Notes: generated by a model from the sequence alone, not told the origin. 64,000 nt of DNA from Microbacterium salsuginis (GCF_012524205.1 NZ_JABACI010000001.1:620001-684000), one strand, 5' to 3'; shown: positions 45,547 to 54,990, numbered from the stretch's first letter. Numbers and translations are program-made.

Positions 45547-46878
45547 TCACTTGTCGAGCTCAGCCTGAACCTGTGCGGATGCCTCGGAGAAGATGTCCGC
45601 CACGGTGCCCTCTCCGTTCAGCGCCCGCTGCAGCGCGGGTGTGAACACCGTCTCAAGGATGGGTCCGCCGGCGGCGATCCCCGGCATCAGCACGCGGGCG
45701 CTGTCCGCCACCTCGGGAGCGCCGAAGATCGCGGGGTACGGGCTTTCGGTCACCTGGTCCGCGACGTCCGCGCGCGTGGGCGGGAATCCGGAGCCGTTCG
45801 CCCACGTGACCTGACCCTCGGGCGAATTCCAGAAGGCGAAGAACTCGTAGGCAGCGCTCTTGACATCTTCGCTCGCATTCGACGGCACTCCCATCGAGAC
45901 CACGTCTGCCAGCACGGCATCGTCGCTGGGGCCGGCGAACGGCTTCGCGAGGCCGTAGTTGAGCCCCGCCTCGTCGAAGCCGGTTGTCATCCACGGGCCC
46001 ACGATCTCGATCGCGGCCTTCCCGGTCTGGAAGAGCTTGTCCGCGTCCGCACCCGACAGCCCGATGGGGCTGGCCTGCTGCTCAGTGACGAGCGAAACCC
46101 AGAACTCCAGTGCCTCGATCGTCTCGGGGTCTCCGAGGGTGGATGTCGAGCCGTCCTCCGACACGATGCCGCCTCCAGTGCCCCACAGCAGCGACGGGAA
46201 GATCGGAACTGTCTCGTGATCGGCGAGCGCGATGGCGTACTGCTCAGGCTTGCCGTCGCCGTTCTCGTCCTTCGACAGTTGCGGCACCATCGCGGCGAAC
46301 TCGTCCCAGGTGGCAGGCGGCGCCTCCGGATCCAGCCCGGCGGCCGTGAACAGATCCTTGTTGTAGTACATCATCATCGGGGCGTAGTTCACCGGGACGC
46401 CGTAGTTCTGCCCGTCATAGATCGATGCCTCGACAGCAGCCTCTGCGAGAGCGGCCGAATCGTTGTCGGCGTTCTCGTAGTAGTCGTCGACGGGCATGAA
46501 CAGGCCCTCGTCCGCGAACTGCGGAATGCGCGATGCCGACATCGCGATGATGTCGGGCCCGCCGTCGCTGGCCACCGAGGTGAGCACCTTCTGGTACAGG
46601 GTGTCCCACGGCATGATGTTCGTCTTGACCTCGATCTCGTCCTGAGACGCGTTGAAGTCATCGACCACCTGCTGGAGCGCCGGTCCGTCAGGCCCGGTGA
46701 AGCCGTTCCAGAAGTCGAGCACGATCTTGCCGTCGGCGTTGGTGTCGTCACCGCCCCCGGCGCCCTGACCGGCGCAGCCGGCGATCGTCAATCCGACGAG
46801 CACAAGGCCCGCCGTCGTTTCCAAGAGAATGCGGGCGCGGCCGCGCCGTGCGACCCGGGGCCCATGCTGTGTCGTCAT
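45547..46878 (-). CDS. carbohydrate ABC transporter substrate-binding lipoprotein
   Basis: A 443-residue family 1 binding protein. The signal ends LVGLTIAGCAGQG with the lipidated Cys35. Fold markers are IVLDFWNGFTGPDG, VNYAPMMMYYNKDLFTAAGLDP and TWDEFAAMVPQL, which are common to sugar binders. It captures an oligo- or disaccharide for the MalF/MalG-like channel. AAGGGGAAAG precedes the ATG, and a perfect LacI-type operator lies 23 bases upstream of the start. Confidence 0.92.
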   Translation of the reverse strand: MTTQHGPRVARRGRARILLETTAGLVLVGLTIAGCAGQGAGGGDDTNADGKIVLDFWNGFTGPDGPALQQVVDDFNASQDEIEVKTNIMPWDTLYQKVLTSVASDGGPDIIAMSASRIPQFADEGLFMPVDDYYENADNDSAALAEAAVEASIYDGQNYGVPVNYAPMMMYYNKDLFTAAGLDPEAPPATWDEFAAMVPQLSKDENGDGKPEQYAIALADHETVPIFPSLLWGTGGGIVSEDGSTSTLGDPETIEALEFWVSLVTEQQASPIGLSGADADKLFQTGKAAIEIVGPWMTTGFDEAGLNYGLAKPFAGPSDDAVLADVVSMGVPSNASEDVKSAAYEFFAFWNSPEGQVTWANGSGFPPTRADVADQVTESPYPAIFGAPEVADSARVLMPGIAAGGPILETVFTPALQRALNGEGTVADIFSEASAQVQAELDK

Positions 46879-46900
46879 CGATCTTTCCCCTTCGAAGTAC

Positions 46901-46916
46901 CGTTCAACGTTGAACG
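46901..46916. promoter_or_regulatory. LacI-type operator in the sugar regulon
   Basis: CGTTCAACGTTGAACG is a perfect 16-base palindrome with the central CG of LacI-family sites. A second partial site, CGTTGAAC, is at 46951-46958. Together they lie between the binding-protein gene and the divergent lacI gene. Confidence 0.8.
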
Positions 46917-47014
46917 AACGGATCGATTACTGTTATACATGACCGGTAATCGTTGAACAAGGCACGAAGTCGTGACATTGTGAGCGACGCGATGACGCGG
47001 AGGGAAGGACGACG

Positions 47015-48019
47015 ATGGCTCGCACCACGTTGAAGGATGTCGCGGCACGCGTCGGGGTCTCGGCCAAGACGGTGTCGAACGTGGTCAACGGCACCGGCTG
47101 GGTCACCGAAGAGCTTGCGGCTCGCGTACGGGAAGCCCTGGTCGAACTCGGATACCGGCCGAACGCCGCGGCACGGCAGCTGCGCAGCGGCCGAAGCGGG
47201 ATGATCGCGCTCGCTCTCCCGGAGCTCAGCCAGCCCTACTTCGCCGAGCTCGCGTCGGAACTCGTGCGAGCGGCGCAGGAACGGTCGATCACCGTACTGA
47301 TCAACCAGACGGACGGTCGTGCCGACGCCGAGCGTCGTATCAGCGACGGCATCGACGCTCCGGTGATGGACGGCCTCATCCTCAGCCCGTTGGCTTTGAG
47401 CGCACGGGATCTCGAGGGTCGACTCGACTCAACCCCGCTGGTTCTCCTCGGCGAGCACATCGGCGACGGAGTGTTCCCTCACGTCACCGTCGACAACACT
47501 GCCGCCGCCAAGAGCGCCGTCGAGCACCTGCTGTCGCTCGGCAGGACCCGGATCGCCGCGATCGGGGCGCAGCACTCCGGGCCCAATGAGACATCGCAGC
47601 TCCGGCTCGCCGGCTACCGCACCGCGCTCGAGGAAGCCGGGATCGAGGTGGACGAGCGCCTGATCTTCTCGGTGGACGAGTTCCATCGCGGTGACGGGGC
47701 ACGGGCAGCGGAGATGATCCTCGAGTCCGGGATACGTCCCGACGCTGTCTTCGCCTTCAACGATCTGCTCGCGCTCGGGGCGATGCATGTGCTCGTGACG
47801 GCCGGGGTGCACGTGCCGGACGACATGGCCGTCATCGGCTTCGACGACATCGAGGAAGCGCGATACAGCACGCCGGCCCTGAGTTCTGTTTCGCCGGACA
47901 CCGCAGCGCTGGCCCGCAAAGCGATCGACCTCGTATTCGAGCAACCGCCTGCCCCCGGCATCCACACCGTCGGCTTCACCATCGCGCATCGCGCGAGCAC
48001 GAAAGGACCCGCTCAATGA
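47015..48019 (+). CDS. LacI family transcriptional regulator
   Basis: A 334-residue repressor. The helix-turn-helix TLKDVAARVGVSAKTVSNVVNG is at the N-terminus, the hinge helix is GYRPNAAARQLRSGRSG, and a periplasmic-binding-protein-like effector domain follows (VTVDNTAAAKSAVEHLLSLG, AVIGFDDIEEARYSTPALSS). GGAGGGAAGG precedes the ATG. It is divergent from the transporter operon, with the operator palindrome between them, and translationally coupled to the GH2 gene. The inducer is probably the sugar these genes handle. Confidence 0.94.
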   Translation: MARTTLKDVAARVGVSAKTVSNVVNGTGWVTEELAARVREALVELGYRPNAAARQLRSGRSGMIALALPELSQPYFAELASELVRAAQERSITVLINQTDGRADAERRISDGIDAPVMDGLILSPLALSARDLEGRLDSTPLVLLGEHIGDGVFPHVTVDNTAAAKSAVEHLLSLGRTRIAAIGAQHSGPNETSQLRLAGYRTALEEAGIEVDERLIFSVDEFHRGDGARAAEMILESGIRPDAVFAFNDLLALGAMHVLVTAGVHVPDDMAVIGFDDIEEARYSTPALSSVSPDTAALARKAIDLVFEQPPAPGIHTVGFTIAHRASTKGPAQ

Positions 48020-49818
48020 CCTCCCTCGAAGGAGCCGTCGACGCCACTCGCCAAGATGGTGGCTATCCGCGTCCGCAGTTGGTGCGTGCTGCGTGGCACG
48101 ACATGTCGGGCGACTGGGACTTCGCCCGGGACGACGACATGACGGCGACCCTCGCGGACGTCCACTTCGACCGATCCATCGTGGTGCCCTTCCCGCCCGA
48201 GTCACCGGCATCCGGCATCAATGAGGCGGGCTTCCTTCCGTGTGTCTGGTACCGCCGGACCTTCGGCGTGGAGGAGCTCCGCGCCGCCGGGTTCGACTCG
48301 GAGCGCACACGCACGCTCCTGCACTTCGGGGCCGTCGACCACGCCGCGCAGGTCTGGGTCAACGGCGAGCTTGTCGCCACGCACGTGGGCGGCCAGTCGC
48401 CGTTCACCGCCGACGTGTCGAGCGCGCTACGTCCGGAATCTGACAACGTCGTCGTCGTCCGCGCGGTCGATCTGCCCGACGACGTGTCGGTACCGCGCGG
48501 CAAGCAAGACTGGCGCGAAGAGCCGCACTCGATCTGGTACCACCGCACGACGGGCATCTGGCAGCCGGTCTGGCTGGAGTGCGTGCCTCGCTGCTCGATC
48601 GAGTCCGTCACCTGGAGCAGCGACATCACGTCGGCGACAGTGAACCTCGCCGTGCGTCTACACGGCGACGTGCCCAGGAATTCGTGGGTACGCGTCGTCC
48701 TCGAGCACGAGGGCGGACTGCTCGTCGAGGGTCGTGTGCGCACGATGGGGGAACGGTCGTGTCTGATGCGCGTCGTGATCCCTCGTCAGCTCAACGGCCA
48801 GCAGTACGAGGAACTCTTGTGGTCGCCGTCGAATCCGACGCTGATCGCAGCGACGGTTGTCCTCGAGCAGACCGACGCAACCCCGATCGATGTCGTCGGA
48901 AGCTACCTCGGTCTGCGCACCGTCGCCGTTTCGACGGAGCATCTGCTGCTGAACGACCGTCCCATCGCGGTGCGCGCGATTCTTGCCCAGAACTATTGGC
49001 CAGAGACCCACCTCGCGGCCTCCGCCGAGATGCTCAGGCGTGAGGTCGAGCTGATCATCGACCTCGGATTCAACACGGCAAGGGTTCACCAGAAGGCTGA
49101 AGACCCTCGGTTCCTGTACTGGGCCGACCGGCTGGGCCTCATGGTGTGGGCCGAGACCGCCAACGCGTACGCCTTCGACGCGCGCGCGGTGAGCGCGCTC
49201 ATGCAGGAGTGGACGACCATCGTGCAGCGGGACCTTTCGCATCCGTCCATCGTCGTGTGGGTGCCGCTCAACGAGAGCTGGGGTGTTCAGCACATCGCGC
49301 ACGATGAGCGGCAGCAGGCATTCAGCCGTTCGATCGCCGATCTCACCAGGGCCCTGGACGGGTCACGTCCAGTCGTCTCGAACGATGGCTGGGAGCACAC
49401 CGCCTCCGACATCTGGACGATCCACGATTACGAGTCCGACCCGCAGGTCCTGGCGGACCGCTATGGGGACGATCGCCGCCTTCGAACGATGCTCGAGGGA
49501 TTCGGGCCCGCCGGCCGCCGCATGACAGCCGCCGGTCGGCCGGAAAGGCTGCCCGTCATGGTCACCGAGTTCGGCGGGGTGAGCCTGAGCACCGGGGGCG
49601 AGGGTGACTGGGGATACTCCACCGAAACCGACCCCGCGGCGTTCGAAGCCCGCGTAACCGCCATCATCCGAGCCGTCGGGTCCGCGAGTCCCCTCGCGGG
49701 ATTCTGCTATACGCAGCTCACCGACACCGGCCAGGAGACGAACGGACTGCTCTACGCGGATCGCACGCCGAAGATCCCAATCGAACGGATCCGCGCAGCC
49801 GTGCGCGGTACGGCGTAA
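48016..49818 (+). CDS. glycoside hydrolase family 2 enzyme (beta-galactosidase/glucuronidase-like)
   Basis: A 600-residue cytoplasmic hydrolase without a signal peptide. The N-terminal jelly roll (about 20-190) has WYRRTFGVEEL and DHAAQVWVNGELVATHVGGQSPF. An immunoglobulin-like domain follows, then the TIM barrel. The acid/base Glu is in WVPLNESWGVQH and the nucleophile in VMVTEFGGVSLS. The short length and NESWG motif fit a GH2 subgroup often annotated beta-galactosidase but not tested; glucuronidase or mannosidase activity is possible. The start overlaps the lacI stop (ATGA). Confidence 0.9.
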   Translation: MTSLEGAVDATRQDGGYPRPQLVRAAWHDMSGDWDFARDDDMTATLADVHFDRSIVVPFPPESPASGINEAGFLPCVWYRRTFGVEELRAAGFDSERTRTLLHFGAVDHAAQVWVNGELVATHVGGQSPFTADVSSALRPESDNVVVVRAVDLPDDVSVPRGKQDWREEPHSIWYHRTTGIWQPVWLECVPRCSIESVTWSSDITSATVNLAVRLHGDVPRNSWVRVVLEHEGGLLVEGRVRTMGERSCLMRVVIPRQLNGQQYEELLWSPSNPTLIAATVVLEQTDATPIDVVGSYLGLRTVAVSTEHLLLNDRPIAVRAILAQNYWPETHLAASAEMLRREVELIIDLGFNTARVHQKAEDPRFLYWADRLGLMVWAETANAYAFDARAVSALMQEWTTIVQRDLSHPSIVVWVPLNESWGVQHIAHDERQQAFSRSIADLTRALDGSRPVVSNDGWEHTASDIWTIHDYESDPQVLADRYGDDRRLRTMLEGFGPAGRRMTAAGRPERLPVMVTEFGGVSLSTGGEGDWGYSTETDPAAFEARVTAIIRAVGSASPLAGFCYTQLTDTGQETNGLLYADRTPKIPIERIRAAVRGTA

Positions 49819-49875
49819 TCCGGGGCGCGGGCGATCTCCGCCGTCAGGAGGATGTGGTCGTCACGATGGTCGACT

Positions 49876-49881
49876 TAGCAT
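49876..49881 (+). promoter_or_regulatory. -10 box, leaderless promoter of the 99-residue protein gene
   Basis: TAGCAT, 6 bases before the ATG at 49888. Confidence 0.5.
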
Positions 49882-49887
49882 GGGCCC

Positions 49888-50187
49888 ATGGAGATCGGCG
49901 AAGTCGTGATGTGGGGATTCCTCGCGATGCTCATCGTGCTCCCGGTCTCGATGTTGTGGATGGCCTTCGACACGCACCGCAGGCGGCGCCGTGGCGAGGA
50001 AGTGAGCCATTCGTCGGGCGGGCTGCTGGGGATGGATGAGATCTGGCATCCGAGCGCTGAGAACGCGCGTGCGGTATGGGACGCGGAGCAGATCGTCCCG
50101 GCGCCTGCGCCCGTTCCCGGAGACGGCCCCGGCGTCATCGACGGCAACCGGATCGTGATCGAGACCGGCCTGCGTCATACCGCTTAG
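49888..50187 (+). CDS. small single-pass membrane protein
   Basis: 99 residues. One membrane segment, [20 protein letters not shown], is followed by the stop-transfer HRRRRRGEE and a cytoplasmic tail with Pro-rich [13 protein letters not shown]. The TAGCAT box 6 bases upstream fixes the start. I recognise no function; similar small proteins with [23 protein letters not shown] tails seem common in Microbacteriaceae. It is a single gene, convergent with the EEP phosphatase gene. Confidence 0.75.
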   Translation: MEIGEVVMWGFLAMLIVLPVSMLWMAFDTHRRRRRGEEVSHSSGGLLGMDEIWHPSAENARAVWDAEQIVPAPAPVPGDGPGVIDGNRIVIETGLRHTA

Positions 50188-50212
50188 CCCACCGACCGAC
50201 TGGCCGGCTCGC

Positions 50213-51052
50213 TCATTTCATCCACGAGGCGCTCGGAGCATCGTCCTCCCGTGGGTGAGGACCGGCGCCGATCGCGATGTCGGCGAGAACCGGGTAATGG
50301 TCGGACGGCGGCATGCCGTTCGGCTCATCCCGCACGATCCACGCGCGAGTGGCTGCCGCTCCCTCCGACCCCGGCAAGTACAGGATGTGGTCGATGCGCC
50401 GGTCGTATTGGTCGCGGCACTCCGCGGGCGCGAAGCGGTTCGTCGCACTGAGGGTCCGGGGGTCCGCGCTGTCAGCCGCTGCGGTCCACGCGTCCTGCAG
50501 GTGCAGCCCGGCGAGCGGCGGCTGCGTCGGGTCGTAGTTCAGATCGGCGAGCAGGATGCTGGGCCCCGGACGCAGCGAGTGCCCATCCCTCGTGAGTCGC
50601 TGCAACTCCTGGACCTGGACTGCGGTCTCTTCGATCCGCTCCGGCTCCCAGCTCGTCGCACCGACCACCACACGCACGGCTCCGACCGGATGGGCGATGG
50701 TCGCCACAAGAGCGGCGTTCCGCCGGCCGTCGGACGGCAGCTCTACGCTCTCGGCGGACTCGATCGGCCAGCGGCTCACGAGCCCGAGACCCATGACCGC
50801 TCCACTCTGCGTCTCTTCCTCGACGGGGTCGGGTGCCGGCGGCAGTCCGACCTCGATGAAAGCGGCGTGAGCGTCGAGCGCTTCTGCGAACACGTCGGCC
50901 TGCGTGCGATCCGCCGTTCCCCAGCACTCCTGGATGCCGACAACGTCAGGCTCAGCGCGGTGCAAGACGTCGAGCAGTCCCGGCTCGCGCTCTCGCCAAT
51001 TGCCCCCGAATCGCCACCACACGTTCCATGTCATCGCCCGGATGCTGTCCAC
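50213..51052 (-). CDS. endonuclease/exonuclease/phosphatase family protein
   Basis: 279 residues in the EEP fold. Metal and catalytic positions are visible: TWNVWWRFGGNW (Asn), VGIQECWG (Glu), ILLADLNYDP (Asp, Asn), RRIDHILYL (Asp, His) and the final SDHYPVLADI (Asp, His). No signal peptide or extra domain is present. The substrate could be nucleic acid, an inositol phosphate or a phospholipid. It is a single gene. Confidence 0.88.
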   Translation of the reverse strand: MDSIRAMTWNVWWRFGGNWREREPGLLDVLHRAEPDVVGIQECWGTADRTQADVFAEALDAHAAFIEVGLPPAPDPVEEETQSGAVMGLGLVSRWPIESAESVELPSDGRRNAALVATIAHPVGAVRVVVGATSWEPERIEETAVQVQELQRLTRDGHSLRPGPSILLADLNYDPTQPPLAGLHLQDAWTAAADSADPRTLSATNRFAPAECRDQYDRRIDHILYLPGSEGAAATRAWIVRDEPNGMPPSDHYPVLADIAIGAGPHPREDDAPSASWMK

Positions 51053-51183
51053 ATCGCGAAGCTAGACGTTCCCCTCGCGACCAGACAGGGCGTTGACAAC
51101 GAGCGCTTGTACGGTCCACGCCCGACCGGGGTGCCGCGCACCCGATCGGAGCTGCCGCGTAGGACGCCGGTCGCCGCGTCCGT

Positions 51184-51609
51184 TCAGCCGCGTGTCGGGT
51201 CGGCGCTCCGATTCTCTGCTCGTGCCCCGCGTCCCATGCGCGCGAGCGCGGCGACGAGGCGCCAGCCCACGAGCGCCGCGAAGAGGGTCGCAGACGCCAC
51301 GATGACGAACGGGATCGCGGTCCCTTGGCCGGACGCCACCCGCAGAAGCATCCCGACGAGCACGGTGGCCGCCCATACGCCCAGTCCGGTGCGCACCGGG
51401 GCCAGCGGAGTGCGCCACGCGACGGTCACCGCCCAGCCGACGGCCAGACCCGCGAGGAAAGGCCACGCCGTCTGCCAGAGTCCGGTCCAGATGTCGGTGG
51501 TGTGGCTGGCGCGGCCGATCGCAGCGAACCCGACCACCAGCGCGACGTCGAGGACGATGGCGACGACGATCGCGCCGGTCGACGTGCGCGGAAGAGGGGC
51601 GGGGGTCAT
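51184..51609 (-). CDS. DUF3054-like membrane protein
   Basis: 141 residues with four hydrophobic segments: IVVAIVLDVALVVGFAAIG, PFLAGLAVGWAVTVAW, VWAATVLVGMLLRVASGQG and FVIVASATLFAALVGWRLV. The RASHTTDIWTGLWQTAWPFL segment is a hallmark of DUF3054 proteins, which are common in actinobacteria and uncharacterised. The ATG overlaps the stop of the rhodanese gene (ATGA), so the two are coupled. Confidence 0.82.
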   Translation of the reverse strand: MTPAPLPRTSTGAIVVAIVLDVALVVGFAAIGRASHTTDIWTGLWQTAWPFLAGLAVGWAVTVAWRTPLAPVRTGLGVWAATVLVGMLLRVASGQGTAIPFVIVASATLFAALVGWRLVAALARMGRGARAENRSADPTRG

Positions 51610-52346
51610 GCCGCCTCGGACCGCGGCGACAGGTCGGGGGCGAGCGCCTCGCGCTCGTCGAACACGAAGCACTCGCCGTTCCAATGGGCGCCGCCCACCT
51701 GTTCGAAGTAGCCCAGGATCCCTCCGTCCAACTGGAACGCGTCGACGCCCTCCTCACGCAGGTAGAGAGCGGCCTTCTCGCACCGGATCCCGCCCGTGCA
51801 GTAGCTCACGACCGTCTTGCCTCGAAGATCGGCAGCAGCTGCGGCCGCGGCATCCGGAAACTGGGTGAATCGCTCGAGACGCCAGTCGAGGGCACCGGCG
51901 AACGCGCCGTAGTCGACTTCGAAGGCGTTGCGCGTGTCGAGCACCACGACCTCACGGCCGTCGTCGTCGCTTCCCTGATCGAGCCAGCGGCGCAGCGTCA
52001 CCGGGTCCACGGCGGGAGCGCGTCCGGTCTCGGGGCGAATCATGGGGTGGTCCATGCGGATGATCTCGCGCTTGACCTTCACGAGCATGCGTCCGAACGG
52101 CTGACGCGGCGACCAGCTCTCTTTCGTGGCCAGCTGTGCGAATCGAGCGTCGTCACGGAGGTCGTCGATGAAGCCGCGCAGCGCAGCCGGATCACCGGCG
52201 AGAAAGAGGTTGATGCCCTCCTCTGCGAGGAGGATCGTCCCCTTCAGCCCCGCGGCGACGGCGCGATCCCGCAGAAGGGGGCGCAGACCGTGAGCGTCGT
52301 CGAGGCGGGTGAACAGATACGCCGAGACGTTGAGAACGGATGCCAC
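51606..52346 (-). CDS. rhodanese-like protein, TrhO/UPF0176 type
   Basis: About 246 residues. An N-terminal acylphosphatase-like domain (VLNVSAYLFTRLDD, GTILLAEEGINLFLAGD) is joined to a rhodanese domain with VVVLDTRNAFEVDYGAF and the active-site loop YCTGGIRCEKAALYL holding the catalytic Cys. This is the layout of TrhO, which makes 5-hydroxyuridine at position 34 of some tRNAs in an oxygen-dependent way. The family signature REIIRMDHP-like RMDHPMIRPE is also present. The GTG start is at 52346, with GGAGG close upstream. Confidence 0.88.
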   Translation of the reverse strand: MASVLNVSAYLFTRLDDAHGLRPLLRDRAVAAGLKGTILLAEEGINLFLAGDPAALRGFIDDLRDDARFAQLATKESWSPRQPFGRMLVKVKREIIRMDHPMIRPETGRAPAVDPVTLRRWLDQGSDDDGREVVVLDTRNAFEVDYGAFAGALDWRLERFTQFPDAAAAAAADLRGKTVVSYCTGGIRCEKAALYLREEGVDAFQLDGGILGYFEQVGGAHWNGECFVFDEREALAPDLSPRSEAA

Positions 52347-52456
52347 GGCCTCCAGCCTAAGCGCACCAGGCTGCCGCCTCCCGCCCCGGCTACCGCACCG
52401 CGGACGGAGGGTCAAGGGCCTCCCGACCGCTCACCACCGAGCGCAAGCTGACGTGC

Positions 52457-52678
52457 ATGACCGACCCCACCCTGCCCCAGCCCTCACCCGGCGAGATGCC
52501 TCCCGGACCCGCAACTCCTGGAGCGCCTGGCACGCCCGGCACGCCTGATGCCCCGACGCCGACCCCCGAGCGCCCTGCTGGCCCGGACGAGCCTTTCGCA
52601 CCGTACCCCGACGAGCCCCTCGCACCCCACCCCGAGGAGCCCACCTTCCCGACCGCGCCGGAGACCCCGATCCCCTAG
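52457..52678 (+). CDS. small proline-rich hypothetical protein
   Basis: 73 residues, about one third proline. Short imperfect repeats include PGAPGTPGTPDAPTP and three tandem P-(D/E)-EP units (PDEPFAP, PDEPLAP, EEPTFP). No hydrophobic segment or signal peptide is visible, so it is likely disordered. There is no strong Shine-Dalgarno before the ATG. It might be a real small protein, but codon bias alone cannot prove it because Pro and Gly codons are GC-rich in any case. Confidence 0.5.
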   Translation: MTDPTLPQPSPGEMPPGPATPGAPGTPGTPDAPTPTPERPAGPDEPFAPYPDEPLAPHPEEPTFPTAPETPIP

Positions 52679-52687
52679 CCGTCGTGT

Positions 52688-54121
52688 TCAGCACGCCGCC
52701 GCGGGCAGAGGCATCCGTTCCACGCGCGACTCGACGTCGCGGGCCGCCGCGAAGACGATGTCCTCGCCGAACATCGGCCCGATCAGCTGCACTCCCGTGG
52801 GCATTCCGTCGGCAGCCAGGCCGGTGGGCAGGGCGAGGGCCGGCAGACCCAGGAAGTTCGCCACGACGGTCAGCCGCAGGTCGCGCCAGGCTCGGTCCGC
52901 GGCATCCGTCCCACCCAGGTCGTAGTCGGGCTCGCGCATACGCGACGTCGAGACAGGTCCGAGGATCAGCGGGACGTCGACCTGCAGCCGGCGCCACTCG
53001 GCCGCGATGACGGCATGCCGGGCCCAGGCCGTCGCGTAGTCGCTCGCCGACTCGTATGGTCTGGCGGCCGCCGTGCTGTCGCGCAGGAACCTCGTGGCCG
53101 ATCGGCCGAGGGGCCGGCCCAGCGTTTTCGGGTCGAGCGAGACGAGCATGTCGGTGCATGACAGCCGCCGCCACAGCACGGCGGCCTCCTCGAGCAGGGG
53201 CGGGTCGAGGTCGACGACTTCCCAGCCGGCATCGACGAGGGATGCCTGGGCGCGAACGATCGCGGCCGCCACCTCTGGAGCGACGCCGCCGCCGAGTGGG
53301 TCGCGCACCACGCCGACGCGTCGCGGCACCTCCTCGAGCCGTACGCGCGGAGCATCGATCGACACCGGATCGTCGGCATCCCACCCCGCCATCACACGCA
53401 GCGCGAGAGCGAGGTCGTCGACGCTCCGCGCGAGAGGACCGTTGACCGAGAACTGCTGCAGCGTGAGGGCGACCGGATGCCGCTGCACGGCCGCCCGCGG
53501 AACCCTTCCCCGCGACGGCCGCAGGCCAAGGGCGCCGACCGCATAAGCGGGCAGCCGCAGTGACCCCCCGAAGTCGTTGCCGAGCCCGATCGCGCTCATG
53601 CCCGTCGCCACCGCGACGGCGTCACCCCCGCTGGACCCGCCCGCACTGCGAGCCGGATCCCACGGGTTGAGGGTGCGTCCGAACAGATCGTTGTCGGTGT
53701 CCCAGCGCATGCCGAAGTCGGGCATGTTGCCGCGGCCGATGGGCACGGCCCCGGCATCGCGCAGGCGCCGCACGATGGTCGCGTCACGGCCGGGGATCGC
53801 GCCGGACAGACCCTGCCAGCCGTTCGTCGTCGCCGACCAGGTCAGGTCGATATTCTCCTTGACCGAGATCGGCACACCCGCGAGAGGGCCGGGATCACAG
53901 CCGTCCGCGACCGTCGCGTCGATGCGCTCCGCCGCCTCGCGTGCACGATCGGCGAAGACCACGGTGAGTGCGTCGACCGTCGGATTGACGCTCGCGATCC
54001 GCGCGAGGTGGGTGTCGATCATCTCCGCGGCGGTGGTCTCACCGCGCCGCACCGCGGTGGCGATCTCGACGGCGGCGGGACGCCCGGCGGCTTCGTGGCG
54101 GGGTGTTCTGTCGGCAGACAT
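52688..54121 (-). CDS. amidase signature (AS) family enzyme
   Basis: 477 residues. The AS catalytic triad is visible: Lys in GVPISVKENIDL, the cis-Ser in RSAGGSSGGDAVAVA and the nucleophile Ser in LGNDFGGSLRLPA. The surrounding Gly/Ser-rich core matches amidases that act on aryl or acyl amides rather than GatA, since no gatB or gatC gene is near. The ATG at 54121 is used; the frame continues upstream, but MSADRTP fits the family start better. It is a single gene. Confidence 0.9.
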   Translation of the reverse strand: MSADRTPRHEAAGRPAAVEIATAVRRGETTAAEMIDTHLARIASVNPTVDALTVVFADRAREAAERIDATVADGCDPGPLAGVPISVKENIDLTWSATTNGWQGLSGAIPGRDATIVRRLRDAGAVPIGRGNMPDFGMRWDTDNDLFGRTLNPWDPARSAGGSSGGDAVAVATGMSAIGLGNDFGGSLRLPAYAVGALGLRPSRGRVPRAAVQRHPVALTLQQFSVNGPLARSVDDLALALRVMAGWDADDPVSIDAPRVRLEEVPRRVGVVRDPLGGGVAPEVAAAIVRAQASLVDAGWEVVDLDPPLLEEAAVLWRRLSCTDMLVSLDPKTLGRPLGRSATRFLRDSTAAARPYESASDYATAWARHAVIAAEWRRLQVDVPLILGPVSTSRMREPDYDLGGTDAADRAWRDLRLTVVANFLGLPALALPTGLAADGMPTGVQLIGPMFGEDIVFAAARDVESRVERMPLPAAAC

Positions 54122-54279
54122 GACCGTCCCATCCCACCACGTCCCGGCACAGCAGGTCGCGGCACCGGCATCCACCCACGACAGCACATCGGACTAGCAC
54201 GTCGAAGACGGGAGGGCAATCCCCGGGCGCGAAAGGGCCGACGTCACTAGCCTCTGAAGCACCCCACGAAGGAGCGACA

Positions 54280-54894
54280 GTGGCCCCCACCACGGCGAAG
54301 AAGAGCACGGCCTCGAGCAGCAGCACCGCGACGAAGAAGACCAGCGCGCGTTCATCGGCGACGAGTTCCGGCACGCGCCGCGCCGCCCGCGGTGGCGCCG
54401 GAGCGGAGCTGACTCGCGAGCAGAACGCCGAGCGCGGCTTCACGGCGTCCGAGACGCTCGGCGAGAACCTTCAGAAGGTGCTGGTCGATCTGATCGAGCT
54501 GTCGCTGCAGGGCAAGCAGGCCCACTGGAACGTCGTGGGCCGCAATTTCCGCGACACCCACCTGCAGCTCGACGAGATCATCGAGGCCGCACGCGGGTTC
54601 GCAGACGATGTCGCCGAGCGGATGCGCGCGCTTCACGCCCTGCCGGACGGGCGCAGCGACCAGGTCGCGCAGACCACGACCCTCCCCGAATTCCCTCAGG
54701 GTGAGATCGCGACCACTGAGGTGATCGATCTCATGACCGAGAGGCTGGATGCCGTCGCCGGCACCTGCCGCGACGTGCATGACGCCGTCGACGAAGAAGA
54801 CCCCACGAGTGCCGACATCCTCCACGCGATCCTCGAACGCGTCGAGCAGCTCTCGTGGATGGTGAGCGCGGAGAACCGTACCCCCAGACGGTGA
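54280..54894 (+). CDS. Dps family DNA-protecting ferritin-like protein
   Basis: 204 residues. A Lys/Ser/Thr/Ala-rich N-terminal tail of about 45 residues (KKSTASSSSTATKKTSARSS) precedes the Dps four-helix bundle. The ferroxidase motif lies in GKQAHWNVVGRNFRDTHLQLDEI with His, Asp and Glu. Dps oxidises Fe(II) with peroxide and coats DNA in starvation; basic tails like this one usually give DNA binding. The tail is longer than in E. coli Dps. AAGGAG precedes the GTG start. Confidence 0.93.
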   Translation: MAPTTAKKSTASSSSTATKKTSARSSATSSGTRRAARGGAGAELTREQNAERGFTASETLGENLQKVLVDLIELSLQGKQAHWNVVGRNFRDTHLQLDEIIEAARGFADDVAERMRALHALPDGRSDQVAQTTTLPEFPQGEIATTEVIDLMTERLDAVAGTCRDVHDAVDEEDPTSADILHAILERVEQLSWMVSAENRTPRR

Positions 54895-54977
54895 TCCCTG
54901 GCGCCCTGACGCTGCCCGCCCTCCCCCCGGACCGGCGGGCAGCGCCATGTCCGGCACCGGGCGTATTGCGCGCCCAC

Positions 54978-54983
54978 TAGGCT
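54978..54983 (+). promoter_or_regulatory. -10 box, leaderless promoter of the 125-residue protein gene
   Basis: TAGGCT, 7 bases before the ATG at 54991. Confidence 0.5.
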
Positions 54984-54990
54984 CAGGCGC

